Shown: positions 1-9,600, counted from the first letter of the stretch. The stretch is DNA of 33,086 nt from Streptomyces silvae (GCF_016745505.1 NZ_JAERUC010000101.1:1-33086), one strand, 5' to 3'. Notes: generated from the sequence alone by a model not told the origin. A program made the numbers and translations.

Positions 1-34
1 GAGGGCCCGGACCGCATATGCGGTCCGGGCCCTC
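1..34 (-). terminator. Perfect palindromic terminator hairpin
   Basis: The first 34 bases form a perfect inverted repeat, two 17-base arms with no interruption, centred on CATATG. It lies 17 bases past the stop codon of the minus-strand gene ending at 52, so it most likely ends that transcript. As a perfect palindrome it could also work on a plus-strand transcript from outside the window. No T tract follows, as is usual for Streptomyces hairpin terminators. Confidence 0.75.
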
Positions 35-51
35 CCATGTCGTGTCGTCGG

Positions 52-654
52 TCAGCCGGCGCGCTTGGCGCCACCGAACGCGGCGATCGGGCCCAGGGCG
101 AGGAAGAGGTACGTCATGAAGTCGGCCTCGTGCTTCCAGACGTTCAGGAGATCACCGAAGTGGTCGAAGAAGACCTCGGAGAAACCGACACCCAGGCCGT
201 CCGCCAGGATCATCGACATGCCGACGAGCTGGCCCAGGAAGACCGCGCCCAGGGAGAAGACGGCGCTGACGACGGCGACGAGCGGGTTGGCTCCGCCGAC
301 CTTGCTCGCCGCGAAGCCCACCAGGAAGCCGACACCGACGGCCGCGTAACCGACCTCGCGCTCGATCGAGCCGGCTATCACGCCGTAGAGGATCGCGGCG
401 ACGATCGCGGTGCCGAGGGCGGTCAGCACGCCGAGGCCGATGTTGTTGCGGGCCGGTGCCGCCGGAGCGAACGGCATGCCGCCGCCGAACTGGCCCGGCT
501 GCTGGCCGGCGAAGGGGTTGCCCGTCGGTGCGCCCGCCGGCTGGCCCGGGTACGGGGTGCCGGGCTGCTGCTGCCCCGCGTACGGGTTTCCGTCGGTCGG
601 CTGGCCGCCGTAGGGCTGCTGGGGCGGGTTCGGCGGCTGCACGGGCTGGCTCAT
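52..654 (-). CDS. Proline/glycine-rich membrane protein, function unknown
   Basis: A 200-residue protein. Residues 1-65 are a low-complexity Pro/Gln/Gly stretch with repeats such as PYGGQP, NPYAGQQ and NPFAGQQ. The C-terminal part holds about four hydrophobic helices: roughly residues 72-95 (GLGVLTALGTAIVAAILYGVIAG), 100-118, 124-148 and 180-196. A proline-rich cytoplasmic tail followed by a small membrane domain is common in actinobacterial envelope proteins, but I do not recognise a named family with a known role. The ATG at 654 has a GGGGGAAG ribosome-binding site at a suitable distance. The gene is about 110 bases downstream of the sugar dehydrogenase gene and probably has its own promoter. 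A strong hairpin follows the stop. The reading frame is secure; the function is not known. Confidence 0.85.
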   Translation of the reverse strand: MSQPVQPPNPPQQPYGGQPTDGNPYAGQQQPGTPYPGQPAGAPTGNPFAGQQPGQFGGGMPFAPAAPARNNIGLGVLTALGTAIVAAILYGVIAGSIEREVGYAAVGVGFLVGFAASKVGGANPLVAVVSAVFSLGAVFLGQLVGMSMILADGLGVGFSEVFFDHFGDLLNVWKHEADFMTYLFLALGPIAAFGGAKRAG

Positions 655-764
655 GGTGGATCTTCCCCCTGGGACGTATACGCACTGCTGTGCGACGAGT
701 GACGCCGCAGGCTAGCAGGCCGGACCGACAGGGGACACTGCGAATCCCTTGCGGGACTTGGGTC

Positions 765-2027
765 CTAGAGCCGGTGGGCGGCGCCCGCCGGGGTGGCTCC
801 CCTTGTGTCCAGGAGAAGTTGGGCCTTCACGGCGAGGCCCTGGAGGTCGTACGTGCGGTGGTGCTGGAGCAGCACCGTCAGATCGGCTCCGGCGGCGGCC
901 TCGTAGAGCGAGTCGGCGCGGGGGACGGGCAGGTCGCGTACCCGCCAGTCGAGGACGTGCGGGTCGTGGTAGCCGATCTGGGCGCCCATGTCCATGAGCC
1001 GGGTCGCGATCTCGCGGGCGGGTGAGGCCTCCTGGTCGGCGAGGTCCGGCTTGTACGTGATGCCGAGCAGCAGGACGCGGGCCCCCCGGACGGACTTGCC
1101 GTGCTCGTTCAGCAGGGTCGCGCAGCGCTGGATCACATAGCTCGGCATCCGGTCGTTGATCTCCTTGGCCAGCGAGACCATGCGCAAGGGGTGGCCGGGC
1201 GTACGGCTGTTGTACGGGAAGTAGCCGGGGTCCACCGGGACGCCGTGGCCGCCGACGCCGGGGCCGGGGCGGAACGGCTCGAAGCCGAACGGCTTGGTCT
1301 CGGCGCACCTGATGACGTCCCAGAGGTCGACGCCGAGGTCGTGGCAGAGCACCGCCATCTCGTTGACGAGGGCGATGTTGACGTGCCGGAAGTTGGTTTC
1401 GAGGACCTTCGTCATCTCCGCCTCGCGCGGTCCGCGGGCCCGTACGACCTTGTCGGTGAGGCGCCCGTAGAAGGCGGCGGCCGACTCGGTGCACGCGGGG
1501 GTGAGGCCGCCGATGACCTTCGGGGTGTTGCCGTACACATGGGTGCGGTTGCCGGGGTCGAGGCGGCCGGGGGAGTGGGCCAGGTGGAAGTCCCGGCCGG
1601 CGCGCAGTCCCGAGCCCTCCTCCAGCAGGGCGCGGACGAGGTTCTCGGTGGTGCCGGGCGGCACGGCCGACTCCACCAGGACCGTGGTGTGCGGACGGAG
1701 CCGGGCGGCCAGTGCCCGGGCCGCGTCGGTCACGGCGCGCAGGTCGAGCGTGCGGTCGGGCCCGAGGGGCGTGGGGGCGCAGATCGCGGCGGTGCGCACC
1801 CGGCCCAGCTCGGCCGGGTCCGCCGTGGGCCGGAAGCCGCCCGCGAGCATCCGGCGGATGTCGGAGGCGCTGAGGGATCCCTCGACCGGAGTACGGCCCG
1901 CCGAGAGTTCGGCGAAGGGGCGTGGGTCGGTGTCGAAGCCGACGGTGTGGATACCCACGCCGACAGCTGCTTGGGCGAGGGGCAGGCCGAGGTGACCGAG
2001 TCCGATGACGGCGAGGTCTGCGGGCAT
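765..2027 (-). CDS. Nucleotide-sugar dehydrogenase family protein, catalytic Cys replaced
   Basis: A 420-residue relative of UDP-N-acetylmannosamine/UDP-glucose dehydrogenases, NAD-dependent enzymes that oxidise the sugar C6 alcohol to a carboxylate. The N-terminus has a Rossmann motif (LAVIGLGHLGLPLAQ). The central helix is well kept (KVLETNFRHVNIALVNEMA), and the C-terminal UDP-binding domain starts with VLLLGITYKPD. In the active-site loop the family reads GGHC-(I/V)-PVDP, but here it reads GGHGVPVDP, with codon GGC where TGC is expected. The Arg of the D-x-R-x-S-P motif is also changed (DQEASP). It may therefore not carry out the full four-electron oxidation. The frame is open 14 codons further upstream, but I chose the ATG at 2027 because it has AAAGGAC eight bases upstream and places the Rossmann strand at the N-terminus. 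It is divergent from glpD. Confidence 0.85.
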   Translation of the reverse strand: MPADLAVIGLGHLGLPLAQAAVGVGIHTVGFDTDPRPFAELSAGRTPVEGSLSASDIRRMLAGGFRPTADPAELGRVRTAAICAPTPLGPDRTLDLRAVTDAARALAARLRPHTTVLVESAVPPGTTENLVRALLEEGSGLRAGRDFHLAHSPGRLDPGNRTHVYGNTPKVIGGLTPACTESAAAFYGRLTDKVVRARGPREAEMTKVLETNFRHVNIALVNEMAVLCHDLGVDLWDVIRCAETKPFGFEPFRPGPGVGGHGVPVDPGYFPYNSRTPGHPLRMVSLAKEINDRMPSYVIQRCATLLNEHGKSVRGARVLLLGITYKPDLADQEASPAREIATRLMDMGAQIGYHDPHVLDWRVRDLPVPRADSLYEAAAGADLTVLLQHHRTYDLQGLAVKAQLLLDTRGATPAGAAHRL

Positions 2028-2278
2028 GTGGGCCGTCCTTTCCCTAAGACCAAGAGACGGAAAGTGCAACTGCTGGGGACAGCGCTATGTCAGACTAGGC
2101 GTAAATATGACCTATATGTCGCATTCTGTGACTCGTGTGGGGCGGGTGTTGTCCACAGGCGGTGGCTGAAGTCGTGGAGCGCGGACAGAATCGAGGGGTG
2201 GGCACGGGGCGCCCGGCCCTCCGGCCGGTCACCGCTCCCGTGCCGTACCCGATGCACCGGGATCACCGGGAGGCAGCA
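2028..2278. promoter_or_regulatory. Divergent intergenic region with an AT-rich core
   Basis: These 251 bases separate the minus-strand sugar dehydrogenase from glpD. About 2087-2132 is strikingly A+T rich for this genome and contains near-repeats TATGTC, TATGAC and TATATGTC. This is the likely site of the divergent promoters and perhaps a regulator site. I could not assign a clean -35/-10 pair to either gene. Confidence 0.45.
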
Positions 2279-3985
2279 GTGAGGACAGCGACACTGGGAC
2301 CCGCGGAGCGCGCCGAGGCGCTGGCCGCGATGGCCGAGCGCGAACTGGACGTGCTGGTCGTGGGAGCGGGCGTGGTCGGCGCCGGGACCGCGCTGGACGC
2401 CGTCACCAGAGGGCTCTCGACCGGGCTGGTCGAGGCGCGCGACTGGGCGTGCGGCACGTCGAGCAGGTCGAGCAAGCTGATCCACGGCGGGCTGCGCTAT
2501 CTGGAGATGCTGGACTTCGCGCTCGTACGGGAGGCGCTGAAGGAGCGCGGGCTGCTGCTGGAGCGGCTGGCGCCCCATCTGGTGAAGCCGGTCCCCTTCC
2601 TCTATCCCTTGCAGCACAAGGGCTGGGAGCGGCTGTACGCCGGCTCGGGCGTCGCGCTGTACGACGCGATGTCGGTGTCCTCCGGGCACGGGCGGGGGCT
2701 GCCCGTGCACCGGCACCTCTCCCGGCGCCACGCCCTGCGGATCGCCCCCGCCCTGAAGAAGGACGCCCTGGTCGGCGCCCTCCAGTACTACGACGCCCAG
2801 ATGGACGACGCGCGCTATGTGGCGACCCTGGTGCGCACGGCCGCGGGATACGGCGCGCACGTGGCCAACCGCGCGCGGGTGACCGGCTTCCTCCGTGAGG
2901 GCGAGCGGGTCGTCGGCGTGAGCGTGCGGGACACCGAGGGCGGCGCGGAGTACGAGATCAGGGCCAAGCAGGTCGTCAACGCCACCGGGGTGTGGACGGA
3001 CGACACCCAGGCCCTGATCGGCGAGCGCGGACAGTTCCACGTCCGGGCCTCGAAGGGCATCCACCTCGTGGTGCCCAAGGACCGCATCCACTCCTCGACC
3101 GGGCTCATCCTGCGGACCGAGAAGTCGGTGCTCTTCGTGATCCCGTGGGGACGCCACTGGATCATCGGCACCACCGACACCGACTGGGACCTGGACAAGG
3201 CCCACCCGGCCGCCTCCAGCGCCGACATCGACTATCTGCTCGAACACGTGAACTCCGTGCTGAACACCCCGCTGGGCAGGGACGACGTCGAGGGCGTCTA
3301 CGCCGGGCTCCGCCCCCTGCTGGCCGGCGAGTCCGACGCCACGAGCAAGCTCTCCCGCGAGCACACGGTCGCCCACCCCGCCCCCGGGCTCGTCGTCGTG
3401 GCCGGCGGGAAGTACACGACGTACCGGGTGATGGCGAAGGACGCCGTCGACGAGGCCGTGCACGGGCTGGACCAGCGCGTCGCGGAATGCGTCACCGAGG
3501 ACATCCCGCTGCTGGGCGCCGAGGGGTACCCCGCCCTGTGGAACGCCCGGGCCAGGATGGCCGCCCGCACCGGGCTGCACGTCGTCCGGGTGGAGCACCT
3601 GCTCAACCGCTACGGCTCGATGACCGAGGAGCTCCTGGAGCTCGTGAAGGCCGACTCCTCGCTGGGCGAGCCCCTGGCCGGCGCCGAGGACTACCTCCGT
3701 GCCGAGATCGTCTACGCCGCCTCGCACGAGGGCGCCCGGCATCTCGACGACGTCCTGACCCGGCGCACCCGGATCTCCATCGAGACCTTCGACCGGGGCA
3801 CCCGCTGCGCCCGGGAGTGCGCCGACCTGATGGCGCCGGTGCTCGGCTGGGACACGAGCCAGGTCGAGCGGGAGGTGGAGCACTACCGCAAGCGGGTGGA
3901 GGCGGAGCGCGAGTCCCAGCGGCAGCCCGACGACCTGACGGCGGACGCGGCACGGCTGGGGGCGCCGGACATCCTGCCGCTCTGA
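2279..3985 (+). CDS. glpD: Glycerol-3-phosphate dehydrogenase (FAD-dependent)
   Basis: A 568-residue flavoprotein that oxidises sn-glycerol-3-phosphate to dihydroxyacetone phosphate at the membrane and passes electrons to quinone. An FAD-binding motif lies near residues 23-50 (DVLVVGAGVVGAGTALDAVT). The family block SSKLIHGGLRYLE follows, then ASKGIHLVVPKDR and the second block IIGTTDTDWD, and GLRPLL near residue 340. VVVAGGKYTTYRVMAKDAVD marks the end of the catalytic domain. Residues 410-568 form the C-terminal helical domain typical of bacterial GlpD. The GTG at 2279 was chosen because GGGAGG sits six bases upstream and the protein then has the usual length; the open frame extends 48 codons further without similarity. 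No glycerol kinase or facilitator gene is adjacent, so this copy is separate from a complete glp operon in this window. Confidence 0.95.
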   Translation: MRTATLGPAERAEALAAMAERELDVLVVGAGVVGAGTALDAVTRGLSTGLVEARDWACGTSSRSSKLIHGGLRYLEMLDFALVREALKERGLLLERLAPHLVKPVPFLYPLQHKGWERLYAGSGVALYDAMSVSSGHGRGLPVHRHLSRRHALRIAPALKKDALVGALQYYDAQMDDARYVATLVRTAAGYGAHVANRARVTGFLREGERVVGVSVRDTEGGAEYEIRAKQVVNATGVWTDDTQALIGERGQFHVRASKGIHLVVPKDRIHSSTGLILRTEKSVLFVIPWGRHWIIGTTDTDWDLDKAHPAASSADIDYLLEHVNSVLNTPLGRDDVEGVYAGLRPLLAGESDATSKLSREHTVAHPAPGLVVVAGGKYTTYRVMAKDAVDEAVHGLDQRVAECVTEDIPLLGAEGYPALWNARARMAARTGLHVVRVEHLLNRYGSMTEELLELVKADSSLGEPLAGAEDYLRAEIVYAASHEGARHLDDVLTRRTRISIETFDRGTRCARECADLMAPVLGWDTSQVEREVEHYRKRVEAERESQRQPDDLTADAARLGAPDILPL

Positions 3986-3995
3986 GGGCCTTTAC

Positions 3996-4018
3996 AGGGA
4001 GCCTTCCTGAGGCTCCTT
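3996..4018 (+). terminator. Hairpin terminator after glpD
   Basis: An 8-bp stem (AGGGAGCC with GGCTCCTT, one G-U pair) and a 7-base loop begin 11 bases after the glpD stop codon. The position and the short T-containing end support a terminator. Confidence 0.65.
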
Positions 4019-4041
4019 CAGCGGCCCGTGCCCGACGGCCG

Positions 4042-4076
4042 GCGGACCCGGCGGCTCCCGTGAGCGCCGGGTCCGC
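4042..4076 (+). terminator. Second hairpin after glpD
   Basis: A perfect 12-bp stem (GCGGACCCGGCG with CGCCGGGTCCGC) and an 11-base loop. It stands in tandem with the hairpin at 3996 and probably backs it up. Confidence 0.6.
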
Positions 4077-4356
4077 GGTGTGCCGGAAGGCGATCGCCGG
4101 GGCGCGGCCCTCGACGGCGGGCCGGGGCAGGGGGACCATGCGGGCGTGAGGTGTGGTTCGCTTGGCGGGCTCGCGGTTCGCAGGCGAGCGGAGTCAGCAC
4201 CGACGGGGCGACGGGCAGCGCCCCGGGTACCGGCACGGCAGGGGGGTTCCCCGGTCCGGCCGCATCGGGGACGACCCCGGACCCGGCACCATGACCGGTC
4301 CCGGGGTGAGGGACAATGAACGCTCTGCCAGGGCGGGTTGATCGCAGAGGGGACGC
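4077..4356 (+). other. Non-coding leader region of the first kinase gene
   Basis: With the two hairpins before it, the gene-free stretch is about 370 bases. I see no coding signal here. A third stem, ten base pairs with one bulge, lies at 4274-4307 (ACCCCGGACC with GGTCCCGGGGT). GACAAT at 4312-4317 could be a -10 element, but no matching -35 is apparent. GAGGGG just before 4357 is the ribosome-binding site of the kinase gene. Confidence 0.4.
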
Positions 4357-6399
4357 ATGTCGGAGGCGGAGCAGGCGCGGGAGCCCCAACGGGACAAGGA
4401 CGGACGTCTCCTCGCGGGGCGGTACCGGCTCGGGGAGGTGCTCGGCCGGGGCGGCATGGGCACGGTCTGGCGTGCTGCCGACGAGACGTTGGGGCGTACG
4501 GTCGCGGTCAAGGAACTGCGTTTCCCGTCGTCCATCGACGAGGACGAGAAGCGGCGTCTCATCACGCGAACCCTGCGTGAGGCGAAGGCGATCGCGAGGA
4601 TCCGCAACACCAGCGCGGTGACGGTCTACGACGTGGTCGACGAGGACGACCGGCCGTGGATCGTCATGGAGCTGATCGAGGGCAAGTCCCTCGCCGAGGT
4701 GATCCGTGAGGACGGGACGCTGACGCCGAGGCGCGCGGCGGAGGTCGGTCTGGCCATCCTCGACGTGCTGCGCTCGGCGCACCGCGAGGGCATCCTGCAC
4801 CGTGACGTGAAGCCGTCCAACGTGCTGATCTCGGAGGACGGCCGGGTCGTCCTGACCGACTTCGGGATCGCCCAGGTCGAGGGCGACCCCTCCGTCACCT
4901 CGACGGGCATGCTCGTCGGCGCCCCCTCCTACATCTCGCCCGAGCGGGCCCGCGGCCACAAGCCGGGGCCGCCCGCCGACCTGTGGTCGCTGGGCGGGCT
5001 GCTGTACGCGAGCGTCGAGGGCCGCCCGCCGTACGACAAGGGCTCGGCGATCGCCACGCTGACGGCCGTGATGACGGAACCCGTCGAACCGCCGGCGCAC
5101 GCGGGCATGCTGGAGGAGGTCATCTACGGCCTGCTCGCCAGGGACCCCGACGAGCGGCTCGACGACGCCGGGGCGCGGGTCCTGCTCAACGCGGTGATCA
5201 ACGCTCCGGACGAGCCCGCCGTGCCACCGGCCGACTCCACCCAGGTCATGGCGCTGCCCACGATCGGCGACACCAGGAGCGACAAGGCCGGCAAGGGCGG
5301 CAAGAAGGCCGCGGCCGCGGCGGCAGCGGCCGGTGCCCTGTCCGCACCCGCCGGTGAGGGCGGTTCCGCCTCAGGGGCCGCCGCGGCCACCGGGAGACCG
5401 GACACCGGCGGCCCGGCCCCCGCGGGCCAGGCCTCCGGCTCCGCTTCCTCCTCCGCGACCACTCCGGTCGCCGCGTCCGGGCTCGCCGAGGGTACGAAGG
5501 ACCGGCTGCGCGGTGCCCTGCGCTCGGTGCGCAACGCGAAGTCCCCGTCGGCCGCCGCCGCGGCCCCGGCGGCCATGGCGTCGGCCGCGGGCCCCGCGCG
5601 CCCCGCCGTGCCCCGTGCCTCGATCACCGATGTCGTGCCGCGCCGCACGCTGGCGGTCATCGCCGGTGTCGTCGTGCTCGCGGTCCTCGGTACGGTCCTG
5701 GCGCTCACCCTCGGCGGCGACGACACCGGCGACGAGAGCGGCGGGTCCAAGGGCGACTCGGCGTCGGCCGGTGCGACGGCCGGCGGTGGCGCCGAGCCCG
5801 CCACCGGCGGAGGCGCAGGCAAGGACGACGACAGCGCGAAGGACGGCGGCAAGGACGGCCAGGGCGAGGGCGAGGGAGAGGCGACCGGAGAGGCGTCGCC
5901 CTCGGCGGAGACCGGCGAACCGACCCCCGACCCGGACGCGCTGCCCGCCGGATTCAAGACGGTCACCAACAAGCAGTTCCACTTCTCCATGGCGATGCCC
6001 GGGAACTTCAAGTTCGACAAGATAGCGGGACAGAACTCCGGCGCGATCTACAACGCCGACGGAGGCTTCCCCCGCGTCCAGATCGACTACAACGCCTCCC
6101 CGAAGGACGACGCGGCAGCCGCCTGGGCCGGGGCGGTCGCGGCCACCAGGAGCCTCAGCGACGGCTACAAGCACATCGGGATAAAGAAGGTCGAGTTCAA
6201 CGGCTACCCGACCGTCGCCGACTGGGAGTTCACCCGTAACCAGCAGGGCATGCGGGTCCGGGTCCTCAACCGCGGCTTCAAGGTCGACGCCACCCACGGC
6301 TACTCGATCATGATCAGCTGCAAGGCGGACGCGTGGGACGAGGACGAGTGCCGGACGCTGCGCGAAACGGCGTACGCCACCTTCGAGCCGACCGACTGA
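4357..6399 (+). CDS. Membrane-anchored Ser/Thr protein kinase (PknB type)
   Basis: A 680-residue receptor-like kinase. Residues 24-285 form a Hanks-type kinase domain with every key residue: glycine loop GRGGMG (30-35), lysine K52 in VAVKE, catalytic HRDVKPSN (148-155), DFG (168-170), an activation loop with TSTG, and SPE (194-196). An Ala/Gly/Ser-rich linker follows. One transmembrane helix (about 432-452, LAVIAGVVVLAVLGTVLALTL) is followed by a charged Gly/Asp/Lys linker. A folded extracytoplasmic domain (about 527-680) starts with GFKTVTNKQFHFSMAMPGNF. The same layout of that domain recurs in the next two genes. The ATG at 4357 has GAGGGG upstream. It probably autophosphorylates and senses an envelope signal; the ligand is unknown. 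Confidence 0.93.
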   Translation: MSEAEQAREPQRDKDGRLLAGRYRLGEVLGRGGMGTVWRAADETLGRTVAVKELRFPSSIDEDEKRRLITRTLREAKAIARIRNTSAVTVYDVVDEDDRPWIVMELIEGKSLAEVIREDGTLTPRRAAEVGLAILDVLRSAHREGILHRDVKPSNVLISEDGRVVLTDFGIAQVEGDPSVTSTGMLVGAPSYISPERARGHKPGPPADLWSLGGLLYASVEGRPPYDKGSAIATLTAVMTEPVEPPAHAGMLEEVIYGLLARDPDERLDDAGARVLLNAVINAPDEPAVPPADSTQVMALPTIGDTRSDKAGKGGKKAAAAAAAAGALSAPAGEGGSASGAAAATGRPDTGGPAPAGQASGSASSSATTPVAASGLAEGTKDRLRGALRSVRNAKSPSAAAAAPAAMASAAGPARPAVPRASITDVVPRRTLAVIAGVVVLAVLGTVLALTLGGDDTGDESGGSKGDSASAGATAGGGAEPATGGGAGKDDDSAKDGGKDGQGEGEGEATGEASPSAETGEPTPDPDALPAGFKTVTNKQFHFSMAMPGNFKFDKIAGQNSGAIYNADGGFPRVQIDYNASPKDDAAAAWAGAVAATRSLSDGYKHIGIKKVEFNGYPTVADWEFTRNQQGMRVRVLNRGFKVDATHGYSIMISCKADAWDEDECRTLRETAYATFEPTD

Positions 6400-6413
6400 C
6401 CTGCCCCGGCGGC

Positions 6414-6437
6414 CGGGCCGCCCGTCCGGGCGGCCCG
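6414..6437 (+). terminator. Hairpin terminator after the first kinase gene
   Basis: A perfect 10-bp stem (CGGGCCGCCC with GGGCGGCCCG) closes on a 4-base loop, 14 bases after the kinase stop codon. It suggests that the pseudokinase gene has its own promoter. Confidence 0.7.
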
Positions 6438-6539
6438 CGGGGAGGCCGGCCGGACGGACGGGTTGGCGGACACGGCCGCACGGCCGGGACTTGCCACGTA
6501 TTGTGAGAGGCCGAGGACCGTACGCAGCCGGAACGGTGG

Positions 6540-6570
6540 GTCAATTGCACAGCAAGTGACCGCAATTGAC
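6540..6570. promoter_or_regulatory. Inverted repeat GTCAATTGC-N13-GCAATTGAC
   Basis: Two perfect 9-base arms separated by 13 bases lie 52 bases upstream of the pseudokinase start, in an A+T-rich patch unlike its surroundings. Arm centres are 22 bases apart, about two helical turns, as expected for a dimeric regulator or two dimers since CAATTG is itself palindromic. The right arm includes TTGAC, a possible -35, but no good -10 follows. TATTGT at 6500-6505 is another possible -10. Confidence 0.5.
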
Positions 6571-6621
6571 GGATTGATGCGGTCTCGGTGACCGGGGGAC
6601 AGCGCGCTCTGGGGAGGCGTC

Positions 6622-9600
6622 GTGGACGACTATGCGGGTCGGGTGCTTGCCGACCGCTACCGCCTTCCGCTGCCCCCGTCCGACGCCTTCGAGCTGGTCG
6701 AGACGCGGGCCTTCGACACGTACAGCGGCCAGGAAGTGCTGGTGCGGCAGGTGCCGTTGCCGGAGGTCGTGGACGCGGAGGTGCTCGACGCCGACGGTCT
6801 GCCCTCGGCCAGGCGCGCCACCGGGCGTGCGGTGCGGCGGCCCACGGACCCCGCGGTCCGGCGGGCCATCGAGGCCGCGCAGGCGGCGGCCCAGGTGCCC
6901 GACCATCCGCGCCTGGACCAGGTCTTCGACGTGTTCGCCGAGGCGGGATCGCTCTGGATAGTGAGCGAACTGGTCGCCGCCAGGCCGCTCGCCGCGCTCC
7001 TCGCGGAACGGCCCCTCAACCCCTACCGGGCCGCCGAGATCGGCTCCGACGTCCTGACGGCCCTGCGGGTGCTGCACGCGCACGGCTGGACGCACCGCAA
7101 CATCACGGTCCGTACGGTGCTGGTCTGCGACGACGGCCGCGTCGTGCTGACGGGACTCGCCGCGGGCGCGGCAGAGGAGGCGCTGTGCGGATACGTTCCG
7201 GCGCCGCACCCGGACCCGGACGAGGAGGACGTCTACGGGCCCCCGGCGGTCGAATCGGGCCCCACCGGCCCGTACGAGCCCCCGGCCGGGGAGGAGGACC
7301 CGTACGGCGAGCAGGATCCGTACGCGGTCCAGGGCGGCGAGCGGGACGCGTACGCACTGCCGGCCGCCGAGCAGGATCCGTACGACGGGCAGAGCCCCCA
7401 CGCCGAGCAGGGCCCGTACGCCGTTCCGCCCGCCGGGCGTGATCCGTACGGGGCCCCGGCCGTCGAGCCCGGCTCCTACGAAGCCCCGGACCGTGAGGCC
7501 GGTCCGTATGACGCCTCGGCGCCGTTCCGGCCGGACGCGGACGCGGACGCGGACGCGGGCGACGACGCGCACGCCGCCCTGCCCGGCACGGACCAGCCGT
7601 CCGCCCCGGAAGCACTGCCCGGTCCCCGCGCGTCCACCGACGGGGTGCCGGCCCCCGGTCCCCGGGCCGAGATCGAGGTGGCGCCTTCCCCCTCCCTGCC
7701 CGTGGTGCCGCCCGGCGCCGGCAGCGCGGCGCAGCTGCGTGCCGCCCGGGCCGGAGCCATCGCCGCCTACCGCGCGGGGGCCCGCGCCGCGGCCCGCGCC
7801 GGCGAGGAGCGCAAGCGCGCGGAGCACGACCGCGACGACACCCCCGAGGCGGAGCGGCGCGAGGACCCCGCCGCGCCTCCCACCGCCTCTCCCGCCCCCG
7901 GACGGCCGGAGCTGCCCGGTGGCTGGGGCAGGGCGGCCGACGACACCTATCCGCCGTACGCCTACGCGTACGACGACGAGGACGACGACGGCGAGGACGA
8001 CGACGAGGGGCCCGGCCCCACGCCCCCCGGCCGGCGCGTCCACCTCGCCGGCACCTGGGACGACGGACCGGGCGCCGGCCGCCCCGTACCCGCGGGCGGC
8101 TCCGGAGGGACGGGCGGCTCCGGTGAGGACGCGCTGCGCGCCGACTCCCGGCGCCTGGGAAGCGGCCCCGTGGAACGGCGGGACCGGCTGCCCCAGCCCG
8201 TCGCGGCCCGTACACCCGCCGGAGGATGGGACGAGGTCGTCGCAGGCCGGGGCGACACCCCCGCCTACCGCGGCCCGGCCACCCCGCTCGCTGCCGAACG
8301 CGCCCGGCAGGCCCGTATCGCCGTGGTCGGCGCCGTCACCGAGCGATGGGCGCCCGAGCAGGCCGGTCCGGTCCACGACAACTGGCAGCTCGCCCCGCCC
8401 ATCGGCCCCTCCACCGACCTGTGGGCGCTCGGCGCGCTGCTCTACCGCGCCGTGCAGGGCCACGCGCCGTACCCGGAGGAGAACGCCGCCGAGCTCGTCC
8501 AGATGGTCTGCGGCGAGCCGCCCGCCTTCGCGGAGGAGTGCGGCCCGCTGCGCCCCGTCGTCGAGTCGCTGCTGCGCCAGGACCCCACGGAGCGCCCCGA
8601 CTTCGAGGAGCTGCGCGGCTGGCTGCGCTCCCTCGTGCGCTCGGCCCCGGAGCCCGAGGCCGGTGCCGACGTCGTCACCCTGCCGCCCGCCGACGCCGCC
8701 CGCCTCCCGGTCGTACGCCGCCGGGGCGAGCTGGTGCGCCGCCGCCGGGGCCGCGGAGGCGCCGGCCGGCACCGCCAGGGCAAGCCGCAGCGCCGCGAGC
8801 AGCAGCAGGCGTACGAGCGGCCGCAGGCGTACGAGAAGCCGGCGCGCGCGCCCCGCGAACCCAAGGGGCCCAAGGTCCTGCGCCAGCCGCAGCCCGGTGG
8901 CCGCGCGCCGCGCAGGCTGGGACGGCTGCTGCTGGTCCTGATCCTGCTGCTGATGGCCGCCGCCGTCGCCTACGCCATGCTGTTCATGCCCGAGTCGGGG
9001 ACGGGCACGGGGGCGGCGCCCTCAGGCTCCGCACCGGCCACCACGGGCCCCGGCAACAGCCCGTCCGGCGGTCCTTCGGCCTCGGCTTCGTCCGGTTCCT
9101 CGGAGTCGTCGGGCTCCTCGGGCTCGTCCGGTTCGGAGAAGCCCCAGACCAGCGGGTCCGCCGTGGCCCTCGCCTCTGGGTACGAGCTGCGCAAGGACGC
9201 CGAGGGCTTCGAGATCGGCGTACCGAAGAACTGGCAGCGCAGCCCCGCCGGTTCCGACCGTCAGGTCCGTTACGGCAGCGACGGGTTCACCGTGCTCGTC
9301 GTGCCCGGCCGGGACACCGTGAAGGCCAACGGGAGCGACCCGCTGGACTACCAGCGGACCGCGGAACCGGAGCTGAAGCCGTTCCGGGAGTCCAGCTGGG
9401 CCACCTCGACCGGGCTGCGCCGGGTCGACGTGGGCCGACAGGCCATGGCGGAGGGGCAGTTCACCTGGCAGGAGAGCAACGGCCGCCAGGTGTACGTCCG
9501 TAACCTCGTGATGATCGTGGACGGCAGATACCACATCGTCCAGGTCATCGGCCCGGAGAACGACCGGGACAAGGTCTCCGAGATCTACCAGCAGGCCATC

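Noticed and set aside
37..702. Long plus-strand open frame over the proline-rich membrane protein gene
   Set aside because: Its product is Arg/Asp/Glu-rich with no fold-like pattern. The minus-strand frame has a signal-quality membrane pattern, a ribosome-binding site and a terminator.
765..2069. Upstream ATG start at 2069 for the sugar dehydrogenase
   Set aside because: The extra 14 residues do not belong to the Rossmann start, and the ATG at 2027 has the better ribosome-binding site.
2090..3883. 597-codon minus-strand open frame opposite glpD
   Set aside because: A typical high-GC shadow frame rich in Gly, Val, Arg and His; glpD on the other strand is fully conserved.
7540..7562. Short tandem GCGGAC repeat as a CRISPR or DNA-level repeat
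   Set aside because: Units are 6 bases, in frame within a protein linker, with no spacers.
6541..8772. 743-codon minus-strand frame opposite the pseudokinase
   Set aside because: Shadow frame, with repetitive VRVRVRV content caused by the DADADA-coding repeat on the plus strand.
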